From the NCBI GenBank assembly GCA_007121555.1, contig SKKH01000175.1:1-64000 (forward strand): a stretch of 64,000 bases of DNA, written 5' to 3'. The DNA comes from Gemmatimonadota bacterium. GTDB taxonomy: Bacteria > Gemmatimonadota > Gemmatimonadetes > Longimicrobiales > Gaopeijiaceae. The position numbers were made by a program, and so were the translations under genes. The notes beneath the pieces are model-generated. The model had not been told where the DNA came from. It did no database searches and saw only the letters and a program-made list of their open reading frames with translations. Of the stretch, positions 9,135-19,020 are shown piece after piece (position 1 is the first letter of the stretch; the number at the start of each line of letters is the position of its first letter).

Positions 9135-9164
9135 CTGCTGGTCAAGTCCAAGCTGGATCAGCAG
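9135..9164 (+). other. Leader stem-loop in the susC 5' UTR
   Basis: CTGCTGGTC pairs with GATCAGCAG (9 bp including one G-U) around a 12-nt loop. A second stem, CGGCCT/AGGCCG, lies at 9229-9245. Together they suggest a folded 5' UTR. Confidence 0.4.
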
Positions 9165-9334
9165 CCTCCGCATCGCTTTGGTTCCCACAGGGACCGGGAG
9201 GACGCTGAGATATCGGGTGATCACACTACGGCCTCCCACAGGCCGCAGCATTCGCATGTCGCCCGGAAGCCAGGATTCTTCCTGCGATGCGAACTTCATT
9301 GAGCAGGCCCCGCCCCGCGTAAGGAGTTGAACGC

Positions 9335-12256
9335 ATGGAAGACACACGTTGGAACTGGAGAAGGTGCGCTCAGATCTTCGCGCTCCCCGCCCTTCTGATC
9401 TTCCTGCTGCTTCCCGGAACGACGGAAGCGCAGGAGACCGGAGCGATCGAGGGAACCGTTACGGATCGAAGCACCCTGCGGCCGCTGACCGGTGCCCAGG
9501 TGCAGGTGTTGGGGACTAACCGCGGTATTGTCACGGACCGAGACGGTCAATTCAGAATCGCGAACTTTGCAGCGGGTACGTATGAAGTTCGAGTGACCTA
9601 CATCGGGTACCGCTCCGAAACGCAGGAGGTGCAGGTCGTAGCCGGACAGACGGTGCAGGTTGACTTCCCGCTCGCATCCAGCGCCGTGGCCCTGGATGAG
9701 GTGGTGGTCACGGGTACTGCCGGTGCTGTGGAACGTCGACGTGTGGGGGCCTCCATCTCCACCGTCGATGTAGGAAGCATCAGTGAGAACGTAGCCATCC
9801 AGGACTTCGGAACTGCCCTCCAGGCAAGGATTCCGGGTGTCCGGTCCATCGGCACGGTGGGCGGGGTGGGTGCCGGTCGGGAGCTCAAGGTTCGGGGCAC
9901 CAGCTCCTTCCAGCTCGGGCAGCGACCCATCGTCTACATCGACGGCGTCCGGATGGACACGAACCAGACGGAGTGGGGCAGTCTGGCCGATGCCGCTTGC
10001 TGCGCCTTCTCGGGCGGAGCCGGTGAGGATCGCCTCGGAGACATCAACCCGGCCGACATCGATCGGATCGAGGTTCTGAAGGGAGCTGCTGCCACAACAC
10101 TCTACGGCTCCGAGGCGTCGAACGGCGTGATCCAGATCTTCACGCGAAGGGGACGGAGTGGAACCGCGGCCCAGTGGACCGTGGAAGCCAAGACAGGCTT
10201 CAATCGCCATCGGGAGAACTTTCCCACCACTCTCTTCCCCCTCTTCACGGGCCCCGACGGCACCCGCGCGCTGGATGCCAACGAGACTATGATCGAAAAC
10301 GGTCTCATCCAGAGCTACGATGTAACGGTCCGGGGTGGTGCCGAGAGCGTCACGTACTTCCTCAGCGGTGGTTTTCTCGGTGAAGAGGGCTCGATCAAGC
10401 CCAACGAGCAGCAGCGGGGCAACCTGCGCATGAACCTGCGCTTCCTCCCCACCGAAAACTGGACGATGGAAGTCAACTCAGCCTACTCCCGGAATCGGGT
10501 GCTGGCCCTCCAGTCCGGCAACAACTGGACGGCGCTCCTGGGGAACGCCACCATCGGCAATCCCCGACAGGCCTCGGCCGAGCGGCCCTACGGCGAGCCC
10601 TGGGTGTCGGTCGCGGACATCCAGCGGATCGAGGCCTTTTCCGACGTGAGCCGGTGGACCGGTGGGGTCACGGCCATCTACACCCCGAGCCCGAACCTCA
10701 CCCAGCGCGTCACCTTCGGCCTGGATGCCCTCAGTGACGAGAAGGAACGGCTCATGCCTTTCGGCAGCTTCTACGTGTACGTGGGAGAGGCCGGTGAGAA
10801 GAACGTGGGCTACCGAAACTTCCGCTCCGCCACGGCCGATTATCTGGGGCAGTACTCCTTCGACCTCAGGCCTTCGGTGGAATCGGAGCTGGCCTGGGGT
10901 GCCCAGGGCTTCTGGGAGACTGAGCGGCTGAGCATGGCCACGGGTCGGGAGTATGCCGGCCCCGGGGTGTCCGTCGTGGGCGGTGGCGCCCAGACCTTCG
11001 GCGACGAGCAGTTCAAGGAGGTCATCAACCTGGGGTTCTTCGCTCAGAATCGGTTCAGCTTCGACGATCAGCTCTTCGTGACGCTGGGAGTCCGGGTCGA
11101 CGGCAACTCGGCCTTCGGTGTGAACTATGGGCTCCAACCCTATCCCAAGGCTGACGTGGCCTGGGACCTGACTCAGTCAGAGAGGCTCTTCGGGCCGATC
11201 AGCTCGCTGAGGCTTCGGGGCGCCGTGGGAATGTCGGGGCTGGCACCCGGCGCGTTCGACCAGTTCCGAACCTTCCAGGCCGTAGCGGCGCTGGATGATC
11301 GTCCGGCCGTGACGCCTGACAACCCGGGGAACCCGGAGTTGAAGCCCGAGGCCACCACCGAGGTGGAGGCCGGCTTCGAGATGGGACTCTTCGAGGATCG
11401 CCTCGGCCTGGATTTCAGCGCATTCCGGTCCACGACTCGAGACGCCTTGCTGAACGTGGCAGTGCCCCCGAGTGCAGGGTTTTCCGCTTCCCAGCTCAGA
11501 AATGCCGGTGAGATCCTTAACCGGGGCTTCGAGCTCTCGATGAACTCCACCCTCTACCAGAGCCCCCGCCTCCGTTGGCATTCCACCTTCAACGTGGACT
11601 ACCACGAGAACGAGGTGGTGGACCTGGGGCCGACCGCCGAGGACGGCGTCCTGGGCGGTTTCAGGGAGGGCTACCCGGTGCGCATCCAGTTCAACAACCA
11701 GATCATCGGTTACGATGCCGAGACGAACACCCACATTCGTTCCGACACGGCCATGTACGCCGGAAACCTGGAGCCGGACTGGAACTTTGGACTCTCCAAC
11801 ACCCTCGAGTTCGGAAGCTTCCGCGTCTACGGCCTGGTGACGGCCGAGTCCGGGGCCGTATTCGGCAACGGTGACCGGCCCTACAGGATCCGGTTCCAGA
11901 CCGGAGACGAGTACCTCTCCACCCTGGATGAGAACCTCGAGCCCACGGCCCAGTCGGATTCCCTCCGGAACTACTACACGCTGGTCTCCGCGGTGGACTC
12001 GCGAGACAACATCCGGATCCGGGAGGTTTCCGTGGGCTACCAGATTCCGGATCGGTGGCTCGCACCCATAGGGCTGTCCAGAACCTCCCTCACCCTGTCC
12101 GGGCAGAACCTGCACTGGTGGGATGACTGCAACTGCTGGGACCCCAACATGCGCTATCGGGGAGGCGACTCCACGCAGAACTTCGAAATCGGGTCGGGCT
12201 TCCTCGCCATGCCACAGCCCAGACGTTTCGTGATGACGGTGAGGACGAGTTTCTAG
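9335..12256 (+). CDS. susC-like: SusC/RagA-family TonB-dependent outer-membrane receptor
   Basis: 973 residues. AAGGAG lies just upstream of the ATG. Signal peptide (about 1-32, ending TEAQ), then a CarboxypepD_reg-like domain (about 37-110: GAIEGTVTDRSTLRPLTGAQ). The TonB-linked plug follows (about 125-270: VALDEVVVTGTAG, IPGVRSIGT, RPIVYIDGVRMD, IDRIEVLKGAAATTLYG, SNGVIQIFTRRG). The rest is a 22-strand beta-barrel ending VMTVRTSF with the usual terminal Phe. It imports oligomeric substrate across the outer membrane using TonB energy, with the SusD lipoprotein as lid. Neighbouring peptidases suggest a peptide substrate, though this is inference. Transcribed with susD; a structured leader precedes it. 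Confidence 0.93.
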   Translation: MEDTRWNWRRCAQIFALPALLIFLLLPGTTEAQETGAIEGTVTDRSTLRPLTGAQVQVLGTNRGIVTDRDGQFRIANFAAGTYEVRVTYIGYRSETQEVQVVAGQTVQVDFPLASSAVALDEVVVTGTAGAVERRRVGASISTVDVGSISENVAIQDFGTALQARIPGVRSIGTVGGVGAGRELKVRGTSSFQLGQRPIVYIDGVRMDTNQTEWGSLADAACCAFSGGAGEDRLGDINPADIDRIEVLKGAAATTLYGSEASNGVIQIFTRRGRSGTAAQWTVEAKTGFNRHRENFPTTLFPLFTGPDGTRALDANETMIENGLIQSYDVTVRGGAESVTYFLSGGFLGEEGSIKPNEQQRGNLRMNLRFLPTENWTMEVNSAYSRNRVLALQSGNNWTALLGNATIGNPRQASAERPYGEPWVSVADIQRIEAFSDVSRWTGGVTAIYTPSPNLTQRVTFGLDALSDEKERLMPFGSFYVYVGEAGEKNVGYRNFRSATADYLGQYSFDLRPSVESELAWGAQGFWETERLSMATGREYAGPGVSVVGGGAQTFGDEQFKEVINLGFFAQNRFSFDDQLFVTLGVRVDGNSAFGVNYGLQPYPKADVAWDLTQSERLFGPISSLRLRGAVGMSGLAPGAFDQFRTFQAVAALDDRPAVTPDNPGNPELKPEATTEVEAGFEMGLFEDRLGLDFSAFRSTTRDALLNVAVPPSAGFSASQLRNAGEILNRGFELSMNSTLYQSPRLRWHSTFNVDYHENEVVDLGPTAEDGVLGGFREGYPVRIQFNNQIIGYDAETNTHIRSDTAMYAGNLEPDWNFGLSNTLEFGSFRVYGLVTAESGAVFGNGDRPYRIRFQTGDEYLSTLDENLEPTAQSDSLRNYYTLVSAVDSRDNIRIREVSVGYQIPDRWLAPIGLSRTSLTLSGQNLHWWDDCNCWDPNMRYRGGDSTQNFEIGSGFLAMPQPRRFVMTVRTSF

Positions 12257-12303
12257 CCGCGGCTCACGGCAGGTGAACGCATCGCTCCGCCCAGACAGAA
12301 GTC

Positions 12304-12335
12304 GGGCCGGGCGCCCCTCCAGGGCGTCCCGGTCC
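12304..12335 (+). other. Stable stem-loop between susC and susD
   Basis: GGGCCGGGCGCCC (12304-12316) pairs with GGGCGTCCCGGTCC (12322-12335) around a 5-nt loop, with one bulge and one G-U. No T-tract follows, so it is more likely an mRNA-stabilising or attenuating element than a terminator. Confidence 0.5.
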
Positions 12336-12386
12336 GGCCTGGCGGACACTTGGAGTCGAACAACCCCATAGGGAGTGACCATACCG

Positions 12387-13703
12387 ATGACGAGACGCAT
12401 ATTGGGATTCCGAGCACTTTTTCTGGCCACCGTGCTGGGAGTCCTCGTAGTGGGATGCGATGACATCCTCACCGTGGCCGACCCTCAGCGCTACACCTCC
12501 GACGACCTGGATGAAGCGCTGGAGGCGGTGGCGTCGGGCGTGGAGGGTGACTTTCATGTCGCCATCGACACCTGGGTCATCTATTCCGCCCTGGCGAGCG
12601 ACGTCTACCGTCACACTGGGACCTGGGCGGGCTACGAGGAGTTCGACGTCGGCACCTTTGACTACGGCAACAGTGGCGGGAGCAACACTGCCATGAACCA
12701 GTTGCTGCGAACCCGCTGGGCCGCCCAGGACGCGAAGGAGCGTTTCGAGCGTGTGATGGAGAGCCCCACCACCAGCCCGCTCTACGTGCAGGTTCAGGCG
12801 GTGGAGGGTCTCACCGAGTTGATTCTGGGCCAGAGCTGGTGTGAGGCACCGGCTGAGATGATGGGTCCGGCCGTACCCGACACGCAAATTCTCGCGAGCG
12901 CCATCGAGAAGCTCACGACCGCCCAGTCCCTCGCTCAGGGGGCCGGCGAGGGCGCGTGGGCGCTCGTCGCCCAGGCCGCCCGGGCCAGGGCTCACCTCCT
13001 CTTGGGCAACTATGACCAGGCCCTGTCGGATGCTGCGGCGATCCCCGATGGGTTCGCGTATTCGGCGGCCTTTTCCACGAATTCAGGACGGCAGAACAAC
13101 TCCATCGTTTCCTTGACCACGGCCGGAGAGAACCGGGCTGCGGGGATCCGCGAGCGCTGGTGGTCCATGGTGGACACCGACGCGCACCTGCTGCGCGATC
13201 CGTGGACGGACGAGCTGGATTCCCGGGTACCCATCCGGTTCACCGGCGAGTTGGGAGTGAATGGCTTCACCGAACACTTCAGCCAGTGGAAGTATCGGAG
13301 CCGTGGCGACGACATCCCCCTGCTGCACACGGGAGAGATGCGCCTCATCCAGGCCGAGGTCCACTGGCGCCGAGGTGAGTTGGGGCAGGCCATGGAGCTG
13401 ATGAACGGGGGCCGTGCCGCCGCGGGCCTCAGCGCCCTTCCGGACACGAACGACCCGGCCCAGGTGAGAGAGTACCTGATCCACGAGCGGTTTGCTCAGA
13501 TGTTTATGGAGGGTCAACGCATGAGCGACCTGGCACGTTTCGGCCTTTTCAGCACCCTCGAGGTGACTCGGGGTGAGGCGCCAAACCAGAACCTGTTCGG
13601 TCCGAATCGGCCCATCAAATTTCCTCTCACCCCCACCGAGGCGTTGAACAATCCGGAGATCGCCGACGACAGGGCGGAGCGGTGTCTGCCTCGAGCAGGT
13701 TGA
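12387..13703 (+). CDS. susD-like: RagB/SusD-family outer-membrane lipoprotein
   Basis: About 438 residues. ATG 12387 follows AGGGAG at 12369. The lipobox is LVVGC with Cys24, then DDILTVADP, a typical SusD start. The helical TPR-like body includes the QAVEGLTELILGQSWCEAP segment, and the C-terminal IHERFAQMFMEGQRMSDLARFG matches the SusD signature in which a large loop recognises substrate. It caps the SusC pore on the cell surface. Immediately downstream is a strong intrinsic terminator, so the S9 peptidase genes are not in this transcript. Confidence 0.92.
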   Translation: MTRRILGFRALFLATVLGVLVVGCDDILTVADPQRYTSDDLDEALEAVASGVEGDFHVAIDTWVIYSALASDVYRHTGTWAGYEEFDVGTFDYGNSGGSNTAMNQLLRTRWAAQDAKERFERVMESPTTSPLYVQVQAVEGLTELILGQSWCEAPAEMMGPAVPDTQILASAIEKLTTAQSLAQGAGEGAWALVAQAARARAHLLLGNYDQALSDAAAIPDGFAYSAAFSTNSGRQNNSIVSLTTAGENRAAGIRERWWSMVDTDAHLLRDPWTDELDSRVPIRFTGELGVNGFTEHFSQWKYRSRGDDIPLLHTGEMRLIQAEVHWRRGELGQAMELMNGGRAAAGLSALPDTNDPAQVREYLIHERFAQMFMEGQRMSDLARFGLFSTLEVTRGEAPNQNLFGPNRPIKFPLTPTEALNNPEIADDRAERCLPRAG

Positions 13704-13726
13704 TGGACTGAACGACGGGATAGACC

Positions 13727-13770
13727 GACCGGGGAAGGGGCTGACCAGCCCCTTCCCCGGTCGTTTCTTT
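13727..13770 (+). terminator. Intrinsic terminator after susD
   Basis: A perfect 16-bp stem (13727-13742 with 13747-13762) with GACC loop is followed by GTTTCTTT. It closes the susC-susD unit. Confidence 0.93.
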
Positions 13771-13874
13771 GGCCGGGGCAGACGCCCCGGCTCCTTCCAG
13801 GCCCCGACGTCCCCGAACTCCGGCAGGTCCCGGGGAGGTCAGACGCAAACGACGTCCAACCCAAAGGAACCGGC

Positions 13875-16313
13875 ATGTGGAGCTTCATCCTGGCTCCGGG
13901 TCTTGCGCTCCACCGATCCTTCGCCAACCTGCGGCGGGTGGGTGGCCCCACGACCCGGATCCGATTTCACCGGAATCCGGGTCTCCTGCTGCTGGGACTT
14001 CTGGCTCTCGGAAGCGGACTGGAGCCGTTCCCTTCCCCCCTTCACGCCCAGGGTACTCTGGGGGACTACCAACGGGCTGAGCAGTTCCTGGGATGGAATG
14101 CCCGCCAACTCGTGGCCCACGATGCAGTAGATCCGACCTGGATCGATGAGAACCGCTTCTGGTTCCGGGACCGCATTCCCGACGGCACTCGCTTCGTGCT
14201 GGTCGACCCCGAGCAAGACGATCAGCGCCCGGCATTCGATCACGACCGACTTGCGGCCGCGCTGTCCGTAGCCGCGGATACCGCGCTGGAGGGCCGCAAG
14301 CTGCCCTTCGACGAGTTCCGGTACGTGGACGGGGAACAGGCCGTTCAGGTAGTCCTTTCAGAAGGGCGGGCCTGGACGTGCCGTCTGGCCGACTACCGTT
14401 GTACGGGGCCCGAAGAATGGGACGAGCCGAGTGCGGGAGAGGTCCTCTCTCCTGACGGTCGATGGATCGCATTCCAGCGGGACTGGGACGTGTGGGTCCG
14501 GTCCATGGAGACCGGCGAGGAGTTTGCCCTGACCACGGACGGGGAGGAATTCTGGGGATACGCCACCAACGACCAGTGCTGTGCCCAGGTCACCGCAGTG
14601 CGGGAGGGGATGGAGCGGCCCCCGGTCCTGCGATGGTCGCCGGACTCCCGTCGGCTGGCCTTCATCCGGCTGGATCAGCGTGAGGTGGAAGAACTCCATC
14701 TCCTGGAGACCTCCGAGGGCCGGCCCATCCTCCACTCCTACCGGTACGGACTTCCCGGCGATTCCATCCTGCCCACCTACGACATCCACATCGCTGAGGT
14801 GGAAGAACGGAGGACGGTGAAGGTTCAGGTCGAGCCCCAGGTGGCCGTGAACACCACCTGTTGCGGGCTCATGGCCGATACCATCTGGAAGGATGCCCGG
14901 TGGGGAAAAACCGGCCGGGAGTTCTACTTCACCAGGGGGCAGAGGGACTTCGGAGGGCTGGATCTGTTGGCCGCCGATCCAGCCACCGGTCAGGCACGGG
15001 AGGTGATGCGAGAGGAGTCACCGACCTGGGTGCAGACCAGCGTCCTTTCCGGGGCCGAGCCCAACTGGCGCCTGGTGACCGAGGACCGCGAGGTGCTCTG
15101 GTTCTCGGAGCGGGACGGCTGGGGCCACCTCTATCGGTATGACGCCGCCAGCGGCGAACTCCTGAATCGGGTCACCTCGGGTCCATGGGTGGTGGCCCGG
15201 GTGCTGGCCGTGGTGGAGGATCTGGTCTACTTCACCGCCATGGGAAGAGAGGAAGGCCGGGACCCCTACCTGGAGCACCTCTATCGGGCACGGCTGAACG
15301 GGAGTGGGATCGAGCTCCTGACGCCCGAGGAGGGAGACCACCGGGTTCATATGGCCCCGTCCGGGCGGTACTTCGTGCATACCCATTCTCTTGCGGACCG
15401 GCCTCCCGTCACGGAACTGCGAAGAGCGGACGGAGCGTCGGTGCGTACGGTGGCCGAGGCCGACGTGGACGAGCTCCTCGCCTCGGGCTGGCCGTATCCC
15501 GAGCCGGTGACGGTCCGGGCCCGTGACGGCGTCACGCCGATGCGCGGCCTCGTCTTTCGACCGTCCAACTTTGATCCGGCGGGCAGGTACCCCGTCATCA
15601 ACTACATCTATCCCGGTCCACAGGTGGGAACGCTGGGCACCCGGCAGTTCAGCGTGAATCCCCGGGGGAACGCCCAGGCCCTGGCCGAACTGGGTTTCAT
15701 CGTGGTGCAGGTGGACGCCCTGGGCACGCCGGGCCGGTCCAAATCCTTCCACGCCCACTACTTCGGCGACATGGGCGACAACGGAATTCCGGACCAGATC
15801 GCGGCCATGCAGCAGCTGGCGACCCGCTACCCAGAAATGGACCTGAGTCGGGTGGGCATCTACGGACACTCGGGAGGGGGCTTTGCCTCTACCGGAGCCA
15901 TTCTCCGGCATCCCGACTTCTTTCATGCAGCCGTCTCTACCGCCGGAAATCACGACAACCGGAGCTACGACTACACCTGGGGAGAGAAATACCAGGGGGT
16001 TCTGGAGCGGGACACCATCCGCGGCACCGACAACTTCGACTCCCAGGCCAACCACCTTCTGGCCCACCGCCTGCAGGGAGCGCTTCTCCTCATGCACGGG
16101 ACCCTGGACGACAACGTCCATCCCAACGCGAACCTGCTCCTGGTCGACGCTCTCATCGAGCACAACAAGGATTTCGATCTGGTGGTCCTCCCGAACCGGA
16201 ACCACGGCTTCGCCAACGAACCGTATGTCATCCGACGCACCTGGGATCACTTTGTGCAACATCTGCTGGGCGTGGAGCCGCCGGGAGCCTATCAGATCCG
16301 GAGGCCCTCGTGA
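13875..16313 (+). CDS. S9 family peptidase, dipeptidyl-peptidase IV-like, exported
   Basis: 812 residues. AAGGA precedes the ATG at 13875. A long basic N-region leads to a hydrophobic signal segment (GLLLLGLLALGSG) and cleavage near PLHAQ. The N-terminal half is a DPP IV-type beta-propeller (about 60-520); the C-terminal half is an alpha/beta hydrolase. Catalytic residues are visible: Ser666 in YGHSGGG, Asp pair 745-746 in HGTLDDNVH and His777 in NRNHGF. It would cleave dipeptides from peptide N-termini in the periplasm or at the surface, complementing the SusCD importer just upstream. A paralogue follows after 215 bp. Confidence 0.93.
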   Translation: MWSFILAPGLALHRSFANLRRVGGPTTRIRFHRNPGLLLLGLLALGSGLEPFPSPLHAQGTLGDYQRAEQFLGWNARQLVAHDAVDPTWIDENRFWFRDRIPDGTRFVLVDPEQDDQRPAFDHDRLAAALSVAADTALEGRKLPFDEFRYVDGEQAVQVVLSEGRAWTCRLADYRCTGPEEWDEPSAGEVLSPDGRWIAFQRDWDVWVRSMETGEEFALTTDGEEFWGYATNDQCCAQVTAVREGMERPPVLRWSPDSRRLAFIRLDQREVEELHLLETSEGRPILHSYRYGLPGDSILPTYDIHIAEVEERRTVKVQVEPQVAVNTTCCGLMADTIWKDARWGKTGREFYFTRGQRDFGGLDLLAADPATGQAREVMREESPTWVQTSVLSGAEPNWRLVTEDREVLWFSERDGWGHLYRYDAASGELLNRVTSGPWVVARVLAVVEDLVYFTAMGREEGRDPYLEHLYRARLNGSGIELLTPEEGDHRVHMAPSGRYFVHTHSLADRPPVTELRRADGASVRTVAEADVDELLASGWPYPEPVTVRARDGVTPMRGLVFRPSNFDPAGRYPVINYIYPGPQVGTLGTRQFSVNPRGNAQALAELGFIVVQVDALGTPGRSKSFHAHYFGDMGDNGIPDQIAAMQQLATRYPEMDLSRVGIYGHSGGGFASTGAILRHPDFFHAAVSTAGNHDNRSYDYTWGEKYQGVLERDTIRGTDNFDSQANHLLAHRLQGALLLMHGTLDDNVHPNANLLLVDALIEHNKDFDLVVLPNRNHGFANEPYVIRRTWDHFVQHLLGVEPPGAYQIRRPS

Positions 16314-16528
16314 GACGAACCGAACTCCGGACGTCTTTCCAGCACGGAGCCCGGGAGGGGATCCGGGTTCGGACCCGTCGTGGAGAACACCGCCGGAGAC
16401 CAACCCCGTTGCGTCCGGCCACCTCCTTGCCGACGGGGGTTTCTGCTGGTGCCTCACTCCGGAATGATCGAGGCCCAGCGCGACGAACGCGACCGGTCCT
16501 CTTTGCCTCAACACCAGGAAGCCACTCG

Positions 16529-18874
16529 ATGACCTTTCTCTCCAATCCTTGTTTGCCCTCTCGTTCTCGCCCCATCCAGGCGTGGTCGTCTCTCGTGGTC
16601 TCTGTTGGGCTGGGCATTTTCTTCGGTACTGCGGTTCCTGGAGTGGCCCAGGCTCAGGTGAACTACAGCAACGCGGAGCAGCTCCTGGGATGGCACGCGT
16701 CCACGAAGCTCCAGAATCACGAGGTGGATCCCAACTGGATCCACGGGGAGGATCGGTTCTGGTACCGGGTGGCCCGGGCCGAGGGACACGAATTCATGCT
16801 GGTGGACCCGGACCGGAGCGAACGCCGTCCCGCCTTCGACAACGAGCGCCTGGCCTCGGCCATGTCCATGGCGGCGGACACTGCGTACGATCCCGTCCGG
16901 CTCCCCTTCGAGACCTTCGACTACCTGGATGAGGAGCTCCGGAGCATCCGGATCCGTGTGGACGATCAGCGTTTCGAGTGCGACGTGCAGCAGTACGACT
17001 GCACCGTGGGAGATACGATCCCCAGGTCCGACGAGTCCTTCGTCATGTCCCCGGACTCCACCAGGGAGGCTTTCGTGCACGAGCACGACCTCTGGGTGCG
17101 CTCGGTGGAGAACGGTGATTCCATCCGATTGACTCAGGACGGAGAGGAATACTGGACGTACGGCTTGCGGGCGCCCAGGGCCAACGATCAGAAGAGCGGC
17201 GATCCCCAGGAGCCGTCGCTCAGGTGGTCTCCGGACAGCCGATACATCGCGGTGCAGCGTTGGGACGAACGGGAAGTGGAGCATATGCCCATGTACTCCA
17301 TCACCTCCATCCGTCCCCAGGGATTCACATATCCCTACGCCCTTCCCGGTGACTCCATCTATCCCATCGGTGCCCTCCACGTGGTGGATGTGGAGGCTGG
17401 GGCCAACCGGAGGGTGGAAATCGATCCCGATCCTGCATTCATGAGCTGGGCCTCGAACCAGGATTCGACCTGGACCACCGATTCGCAGCGGGTCAGGATC
17501 CTCACCACGGAGCGGGGACACCGGCACGCGCAACTCGTGGAGGTGGACGCGGCCACCGGGGACCACCAGGTACTGGCGGTGGAGAGCCAGCCCACATTCG
17601 TGGACCTGGCCCACCGGGGTCTCCCCAACTGGTACGCAGGGCAACGCGATGTGATCTGGTTCTCCCAGCGCGACGGATGGGGACATCTTTACCGGTACGA
17701 CCGCGACGGAAACCTGGTGAATCGGATCACTCGGGGAGCCTGGCTCGCCGGGCACATGATGCATGTGGACGAGGACCGCCAGCGGATCTACTTCACCGCC
17801 TGGGGCCGGGAAGCCGACCGACACCCCTACTACACCCACTTCTACCGGGTGAACTTCGACGGATCCGGACTGGAACTCCTCACCCCTGAGGATGCGGATC
17901 ACGACATCCAGGTCTCACCCTCGGGGCGCTACTTCATCGATGCGCGTTCTACCGCACACGACGCGCCGATCATCACCCTCCGCTCCACCGAGAACGGAAA
18001 CACCGTGCTGACGCTCGAGGAGGCGGACATCTCGGGAGTGGAGGCGCTGGGCTGGACCCCCCCGGAGATCTTTCGGGTGAAGGCGCGGGATGGAGTGACC
18101 GACATCTACGGGCTTCTCCACAAGCCCTCCCACTTCGACCCCGATGAGCGCTATCCGGTGGTGAACTACATCTATCCGGGACCGCAGATCGGTAGCGTGG
18201 GTTCGTGGGGCTGGGGGCTGGGTACCCGGGGCAATGTCCGGGCCCTGGCCGAACTGGGCTTCATCGTGCTCCAGATCGACCACATGGGCTCGCCCTTCAG
18301 GTCCAAGAGCTTTCACGACGAGTACTACGGCGATATGTCGGACCACGGCCTCCCGGACCACGTGGCTGCCCTTCGCCAACTCGGCTCGGCCCGGCCCTAC
18401 ATGGACCTGGATCGCGTGGGCATCTACGGCCACTCAGGCGGCGGCTTCGCGTCGACCGCTGCCATCCTCCAGTACCCCGACGTCTTCCACGTGGCGGTCT
18501 CCACCGCAGGGAACCACGACAACCGCCGATACGGGATCCACTGGGGCGAAAAGTACCAGGGGCTTCTGGAACGGGACACGATCCAGGAGACGGACAACTA
18601 CGAGAGTCAGGCCAACCAGAACTACGCCGAGAAGCTGGAGGGGAAGCTCTTCCTCATGACCGGCGACATGGACGACAACGTCCACCCGGCCATGACCTAC
18701 AAGGTGGCCCACGCCCTCATCGAGGCGAACAAGGACTTCGACTTCCTGATCCTTCCCGACCGGGCTCACGGGTTGAACGAACCCTACGTGATCCGGAGGA
18801 CCTGGGACTATTTCGTAAAGCACCTCAGAGGTGAAGAGCCCCCCCACGAATACGTGATCCGAAGACCCGAGTAG
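16529..18874 (+). CDS. S9 family peptidase, dipeptidyl-peptidase IV-like, exported (paralogue)
   Basis: 781 residues. The ATG at 16529 has AGGAAG upstream and opens a signal peptide ending VAQAQ; the longer open frame from 16310 has no ribosome site and a non-signal-like N-terminus. Same architecture as the preceding gene: propeller, then hydrolase with Ser636 (YGHSGGG), Asp pair 715-716 (DMDDNVH) and His747 (RAHG). Long stretches match the neighbour (NYSNAEQLLGWHA versus YQRAEQFLGWNA; EKYQG-LERDTI; EPYVIRRTWD). This points to tandem duplication with divergence of the propeller, hence probably different substrate preference. Confidence 0.93.
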   Translation: MTFLSNPCLPSRSRPIQAWSSLVVSVGLGIFFGTAVPGVAQAQVNYSNAEQLLGWHASTKLQNHEVDPNWIHGEDRFWYRVARAEGHEFMLVDPDRSERRPAFDNERLASAMSMAADTAYDPVRLPFETFDYLDEELRSIRIRVDDQRFECDVQQYDCTVGDTIPRSDESFVMSPDSTREAFVHEHDLWVRSVENGDSIRLTQDGEEYWTYGLRAPRANDQKSGDPQEPSLRWSPDSRYIAVQRWDEREVEHMPMYSITSIRPQGFTYPYALPGDSIYPIGALHVVDVEAGANRRVEIDPDPAFMSWASNQDSTWTTDSQRVRILTTERGHRHAQLVEVDAATGDHQVLAVESQPTFVDLAHRGLPNWYAGQRDVIWFSQRDGWGHLYRYDRDGNLVNRITRGAWLAGHMMHVDEDRQRIYFTAWGREADRHPYYTHFYRVNFDGSGLELLTPEDADHDIQVSPSGRYFIDARSTAHDAPIITLRSTENGNTVLTLEEADISGVEALGWTPPEIFRVKARDGVTDIYGLLHKPSHFDPDERYPVVNYIYPGPQIGSVGSWGWGLGTRGNVRALAELGFIVLQIDHMGSPFRSKSFHDEYYGDMSDHGLPDHVAALRQLGSARPYMDLDRVGIYGHSGGGFASTAAILQYPDVFHVAVSTAGNHDNRRYGIHWGEKYQGLLERDTIQETDNYESQANQNYAEKLEGKLFLMTGDMDDNVHPAMTYKVAHALIEANKDFDFLILPDRAHGLNEPYVIRRTWDYFVKHLRGEEPPHEYVIRRPE

Positions 18875-18944
18875 TTGCGTACCGAGCCGGATTCGGTGGC
18901 AGCGGCCTCGAGATCCTCATCCACCCGGGACTCTTCCGTGGGAG

Positions 18945-18965
18945 CGTGGAGGTGGGGATTCCACG
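18945..18965. terminator. Small hairpin between convergent genes
   Basis: CGTGGA and TCCACG flank a 9-nt loop in the 146-bp gap between the S9 peptidase and DUF1111 stop codons. There is no T-tract, so a terminator role is weakly supported. Confidence 0.25.
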
Positions 18966-19020
18966 TGAGCGGGTGTGGAGGCAATGATGCCCGCGGCGGG
19001 CAGGTCGCTTCAGCCGCCTT

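Larger units (their letters stand above)
8712..9334. other. Divergent intergenic region between plug operon and susC
   Basis: No convincing gene; the short open frames here lack ribosome sites and family features. The left part holds hairpins upstream of the plug gene (8730-8743 and 8745-8773). The right part, noticeably more AT-rich than its surroundings, holds a promoter (9079-9107) and about 220 nt of leader with two hairpins (9135-9164 and 9229-9245). Confidence 0.7.
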
